Positions 61,247-64,000 of a stretch of DNA of 64,000 nucleotides are shown here, piece by piece. This DNA comes from Lachnoclostridium sp. UBA2905 (GTDB lineage: Bacteria; Bacillota; Clostridia; Lachnospirales; Lachnospiraceae). The position numbers were made by a program, and so were the translations under genes. Location of the stretch: contig DEDL01000025.1 in assembly GCA_002349525.1 (NCBI GenBank), positions 6,369 to 70,368 of the forward strand, given 5' to 3'. The first letter of the stretch is position 1. Each line of letters opens with the position of its first letter. The notes below the pieces were generated by a model. It was not told the origin of the DNA. It searched no databases and worked only from the letters and a program-made list of their open reading frames with translations.

Positions 61247-61627
61247 TTAGTCCTCAAGTTTAACATTAACGATCTGTGGGAACTTATCGCAAGTTACGAT
61301 TAAGTCTGCTAATCTGATTCTGTCACTTGGATTGTTGTGGTAAGTGTAAGCTACAACAATAGTGTTGCCTGTTGCACTTCCCTGTAATGTACCATTACTG
61401 AAAGAGTAGGTAACAGGTGTATCAAATGTTACTGTTAATATCTGACGTTCACATACATGATCTGCATTATGCACTGCATCAACAATAATACGATAGTCCA
61501 TACGACCATTCTGATTCTCCTGATTAATTGTTGCAGTAACATCATAACATCCTGCACCACTGGCAGCGTAAACACCCTCACTAAGTTCATCATTAACAAC
61601 TACTACAGGTTTCTCATACTTTTTCAT
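61247..61627 (-). CDS. Leader-bearing small protein 2 (KYEKP family)
   Basis: A 126-residue protein with the same 25-residue N-terminus as its neighbour (22 identical residues), then GCYDVTATINQENQNGRMDY, HNADHVCERQILTVTFDTPVTY and NNPSDRIRLADLIVTC: beta-rich, with three Cys. In an alternative start one more Met precedes (61630). GGGAGG lies before it. The reading upstream of 61630 lies within its promoter, so it is not coding. Likely secreted or surface-bound, possibly after removal of the leader; not proven. First gene of a two-gene operon. Confidence 0.78.
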   Translation of the reverse strand: MKKYEKPVVVVNDELSEGVYAASGAGCYDVTATINQENQNGRMDYRIIVDAVHNADHVCERQILTVTFDTPVTYSFSNGTLQGSATGNTIVVAYTYHNNPSDRIRLADLIVTCDKFPQIVNVKLED

Positions 61628-61682
61628 CATAATTACCTCCCATTCAAATGTATGTAAAAAAAAATCCAAATTCATATATGAA

Positions 61683-61711
61683 ATAGTAATATACAATTTT
61701 TCAATTGTCAA
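61683..61711 (-). promoter_or_regulatory. Near-consensus promoter of the leader-protein operon
   Basis: Minus strand TTGACA (61711-61706), exactly 17 bases, TACTAT (61688-61683). This is the best sigma-A promoter seen in the window and suggests high expression of the two leader proteins, separate from the upstream nucleotidyltransferase. Confidence 0.8.
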
Positions 61712-61728
61712 TAAAAAAAGATTAAAAT

Positions 61729-62976
61729 TTATAACTTTTCAAACAACTTTAAATGACTAATTCTGCGACTTCTTTTTGACGTTGCAGACAGTACTGTTCT
61801 AAGACTTGTGTTCCTTACCTTACGGTTGTTTCTTATAAACCTTACAAGTGTATATATCCATAATACCGGCCACGTAATAAATACCCTTGAAGCTCTTGGA
61901 AAGTTTATACATGTCTGGTGATGAAATTCACTTATATAAGCCTTAAATCCGGTTCCCTTTAACATAACCATCCTGTTTTCATCCTCTGAGCCAAATTCAG
62001 CTGACTCCCATACTTCATCCATAAAAAGCATACAGTCTTCCTCACCGTATTTATCAGTAAGAATTGCTTCTGCCTTTTTTTCATCAAGACCAAGATATCT
62101 TATACATACTGAAGTAATCATATCAGAAAATTTCACAAGACCACTTTCCCTGATACAGTTTGTATAGCATTTTATATCTTCCTTACTTACATCACGATTC
62201 CAAAAAACTGTCCAGTCACATAAAAATTTGATTCCAAAGCCTGCTCTTATAAAATGATGCATCATATGGACAAGCAGGTAAAATGCATTATGACCATCCC
62301 TTAGCGTTGTAAGTCCAACTCCAAACACATCTGCATCAGTAATATTATCTATCATCCTTGCAGTTTCATTTTTAATAAATGAATTGACCTTCCTGCCGTC
62401 AAATGGTTCTGAAAGCTCCTTGTGAATCTCAATCTCTATGCCGTTTAATATGGAATCACTCCCTGTATGCTTCATAGCAATATGATGGCCTGCATGCTGA
62501 TTGTCTTCCTTTACAAAGCCATGCCTGTAAAGACATTCCACAGCCCTTACAAATGTATCGTCCCCTGGCACAAGAATATCCACATCTCCCGACTTTCTAA
62601 GCTCAGGAACAGGATAATATGATGATACAACTGAACCCTTTAAAACTGCTGCCTTTATATTATCTTCCTTCAATATTCCCACTATATATTTTGCAAGAAA
62701 TAAAAGCCTGTAATTCTGGACTGCAATTCTTTTGCACTCATTTTTCACAAGAGACATGTACTCTCCAGGTATATTAAAGCCATGCCTGCCTTCATCCTCC
62801 TCATCATCCCTTACAAGGGGTTCAAGCAATGAAATAACAGAATGTTTTTTCATTAATGATATTATATTCCCCATATCCACTTTATGTTCCGCCAGTTCAT
62901 TTAATACATCATCTGCCGGCAGGCCTGTTCTAAGATATGATGCAATATAACTCATTATCCATTTTTTATCATCCAT
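61729..62976 (-). CDS. NTP_transf_5-type nucleotidyltransferase family protein
   Basis: A 415-residue protein of the nucleotidyltransferase group often seen in peptide- and capsule-biosynthesis loci. Active-site pattern AAVLKGSVVSSYYPVPELRKSGDVDILVPG: Gly114-Ser115 and Asp131/Asp133. HAGHHIAMKH, LLVHMMHHFIRAGFGIKFLCDW follow. It could transfer a nucleotide to a protein or small molecule. In some lasso-peptide clusters such enzymes accompany HPr-kinase-like kinases, as here. It overlaps the flippase gene by 8 bases, so it might instead belong to polysaccharide synthesis. Start at 62976 follows GGCGGGG. Confidence 0.78.
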   Translation of the reverse strand: MDDKKWIMSYIASYLRTGLPADDVLNELAEHKVDMGNIISLMKKHSVISLLEPLVRDDEEDEGRHGFNIPGEYMSLVKNECKRIAVQNYRLLFLAKYIVGILKEDNIKAAVLKGSVVSSYYPVPELRKSGDVDILVPGDDTFVRAVECLYRHGFVKEDNQHAGHHIAMKHTGSDSILNGIEIEIHKELSEPFDGRKVNSFIKNETARMIDNITDADVFGVGLTTLRDGHNAFYLLVHMMHHFIRAGFGIKFLCDWTVFWNRDVSKEDIKCYTNCIRESGLVKFSDMITSVCIRYLGLDEKKAEAILTDKYGEEDCMLFMDEVWESAEFGSEDENRMVMLKGTGFKAYISEFHHQTCINFPRASRVFITWPVLWIYTLVRFIRNNRKVRNTSLRTVLSATSKRSRRISHLKLFEKL

Positions 62977-64000
62977 TGTTATCACCCCGCCTTCCAAGAA
63001 ATTTTTTTGCCTTTGATATCACAAAGCCTGCCTCTTCCATTCTATGATAGAAAATAAACATAAGCATGTTAGGAATTATCACACATATTGCCAGTCTCAC
63101 AAAAATTGTAGTCCACAAATTGCCTGCATATAAGGCACACAGCTTATGGGTAACAAATGCTGTAAAAAACATAATAACCATGTAATACGCAAACTTTTTG
63201 AAATACTGCCATACATGAATTTCAAAAAAGCGGTGATACAGTATATAAGGCTCCACCCATATACAGGTAAGTATTGTACTTACTGCAGTTCCAGCAAACA
63301 CACCTACTGTGTCAAAACGTCTTACAAGTATTATGGACACAAACAGATTAATAACAGCATTAAAAATTGATTTGTATCTGTCAAACCAGAATATGCCAAG
63401 AGAATCCCTGAAAACAAGGGTTACCTGTCTCATTCCAAGCAGATAAAAATTAAGGCATATTATAAACACTACCGGCATATCAAACAAAAATTTTCTTCCA
63501 AAGCTTATTTCAACAAAGGGATTCAAAAGTTCAAACAGGCATATTGTGGCAAAGCCATACATCCACTGTCCAATAAAAAATGAGGTTTCGAATATTTTTC
63601 TGACCCTTTTTTTATCCTCTGTGACACCAAGATTTCCAACACTTGCCGTTATCCCCCGAAATACCTGGCCTAATACCTGGTGAATGGAACCAACAACTAA
63701 ATAATAGTTTGAATAGCAGCCCACACTTACAATTCCCACAAATGAGGACAATATAATATTATCGGTATTATTTACCACAACATCCCCGATTTTATGCATA
63801 AGCATGGCCCGGATATTTTTATATATAGACTTCTTCTCATCCTTTTCAAGTGGGGTGACATTCTTTTCCTTCAAATATGGATAAAGCTTATCTGCCTTCC
63901 TTGAAAGGCTTATATTATTGCCAAGTGTACACAAAATATATATAGCAAGAAACAGGATAAAATTCTTAGTTGTTATAAGTATGATAATCTGCAAAATATC
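62969..64000 (-). CDS. Polysaccharide flippase (MOP superfamily), 5' end outside the window
   Basis: At least 343 residues of a polytopic membrane protein. The reading frame is open to the window edge, so the N-terminal third is missing. It has NIRAMLMHKIGDVVVNNTDNIILSSFVGIVSVGCYSNYYLV and later segments RQVTLVFRDSLGIFWFDRYKSIFNAVINL typical of Wzx-like oligosaccharide flippases in Firmicutes. It probably moves lipid-linked sugar units across the membrane and marks the end of a capsule or wall-polysaccharide locus lying beyond the window. It overlaps the nucleotidyltransferase start by 8 bases. Confidence 0.88.
   Translation of the reverse strand, partial: DILQIIILITTKNFILFLAIYILCTLGNNISLSRKADKLYPYLKEKNVTPLEKDEKKSIYKNIRAMLMHKIGDVVVNNTDNIILSSFVGIVSVGCYSNYYLVVGSIHQVLGQVFRGITASVGNLGVTEDKKRVRKIFETSFFIGQWMYGFATICLFELLNPFVEISFGRKFLFDMPVVFIICLNFYLLGMRQVTLVFRDSLGIFWFDRYKSIFNAVINLFVSIILVRRFDTVGVFAGTAVSTILTCIWVEPYILYHRFFEIHVWQYFKKFAYYMVIMFFTAFVTHKLCALYAGNLWTTIFVRLAICVIIPNMLMFIFYHRMEEAGFVISKAKKFLGRRGDNNG

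Noticed and set aside
61628..61711. Longer N-terminus for leader protein 2
   Set aside because: This part contains the -35/-10 promoter and ends in the GGGAGG site, so it is leader DNA.
57041..62976. Lasso-peptide cluster
   Set aside because: There is no asparagine-synthetase-like cyclase, no transglutaminase-like protease and no short precursor; only kinase and nucleotidyltransferase types are shared.
57041..62976. Recent acquisition on a mobile element
   Set aside because: No integrase, transposase, direct-repeat ends or tRNA target flank the region, and base use looks like the rest.
1..64000. tRNA, rRNA or known riboswitch genes
   Set aside because: I looked for cloverleaf-like and rRNA-like sequence and for common riboswitch cores in leaders and saw none; a covariance-model search would be decisive.

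Overview
The window looks like chromosomal DNA of a low-GC, gut-type Firmicute of the family Lachnospiraceae. Evidence: AT-rich DNA, GGAGG-type ribosome sites with many TTG/GTG starts, YesM/YesN signalling, RNase J, IreB, MtaB, DUF6382-FHA proteins, and a uronate pathway beside a secreted GH5 glucanase. A pectin-using Lachnospira (Eubacterium) eligens-like species would fit, but the species is inference. No tRNA, rRNA, CRISPR array, transposase or phage gene was seen.

Layout. 219-3062: a hybrid histidine kinase, convergent with a PIG-V-like membrane glycosyltransferase (3078-4373). 4659-14286 (minus strand): a monosaccharide ABC transporter (binding protein, double ATPase, permease), preceded by its probable sensor: a second binding lipoprotein, an AraC-type response regulator, a YesM/LytS-type kinase and a membrane-anchored binding protein. 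14427-19190: a phosphosignalling group (Ser/Thr kinase, degenerate PP2C-like protein, FHA protein, Hpt protein), two small overlapping genes and a UDP-sugar pyrophosphorylase. 19342-21148: divergent PHP hydrolase and carbamate kinase. 21305-28109: the conserved ireB-ruvX-yrzB-rnj-yrrL-trmR-U32 block plus mtaB; the yrrL-position gene has no catalytic domain. 28264-45972: an HPr-like protein without its phosphohistidine, then housekeeping genes (thiI, cysteine desulfurase, rsmE, murE, dapF, Cys/Met PLP enzyme, esterase, DNA glycosylase, dusB, coaX, argF) and a YdjG/YdjH/YdjI-like membrane module. 46331-53490: an orphan BlaI regulator, uronate catabolism (uxaC, fructuronate reductase, kdgK), GH5 glucanase and a YbaK-HAD fusion. 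53508-56967: a Lon-type ATPase lacking protease, a Y-family polymerase and YolD in one operon.

The most unusual part is 57041-62976. A short Ser-His signal peptidase is divergent from a PqqD-HPr-kinase-like fusion and an ABC exporter. Facing them are two small proteins that share a 25-residue N-terminus (22 identical, 11 synonymous codon changes) but have unrelated remaining sequence, under a near-perfect promoter. Next to them are a nucleotidyltransferase and a flippase. I read this as a candidate, apparently undescribed leader-directed modification/export system.

A second find is a dispersed repeat with two separable modules (A and B) at five intergenic places (14304, 28596, 34373, 38496, 60649). 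Module A can fold around a conserved GNRA tetraloop. Module B carries hairpins. The repeats sit at gene 3' ends and in one case provide a stop codon.
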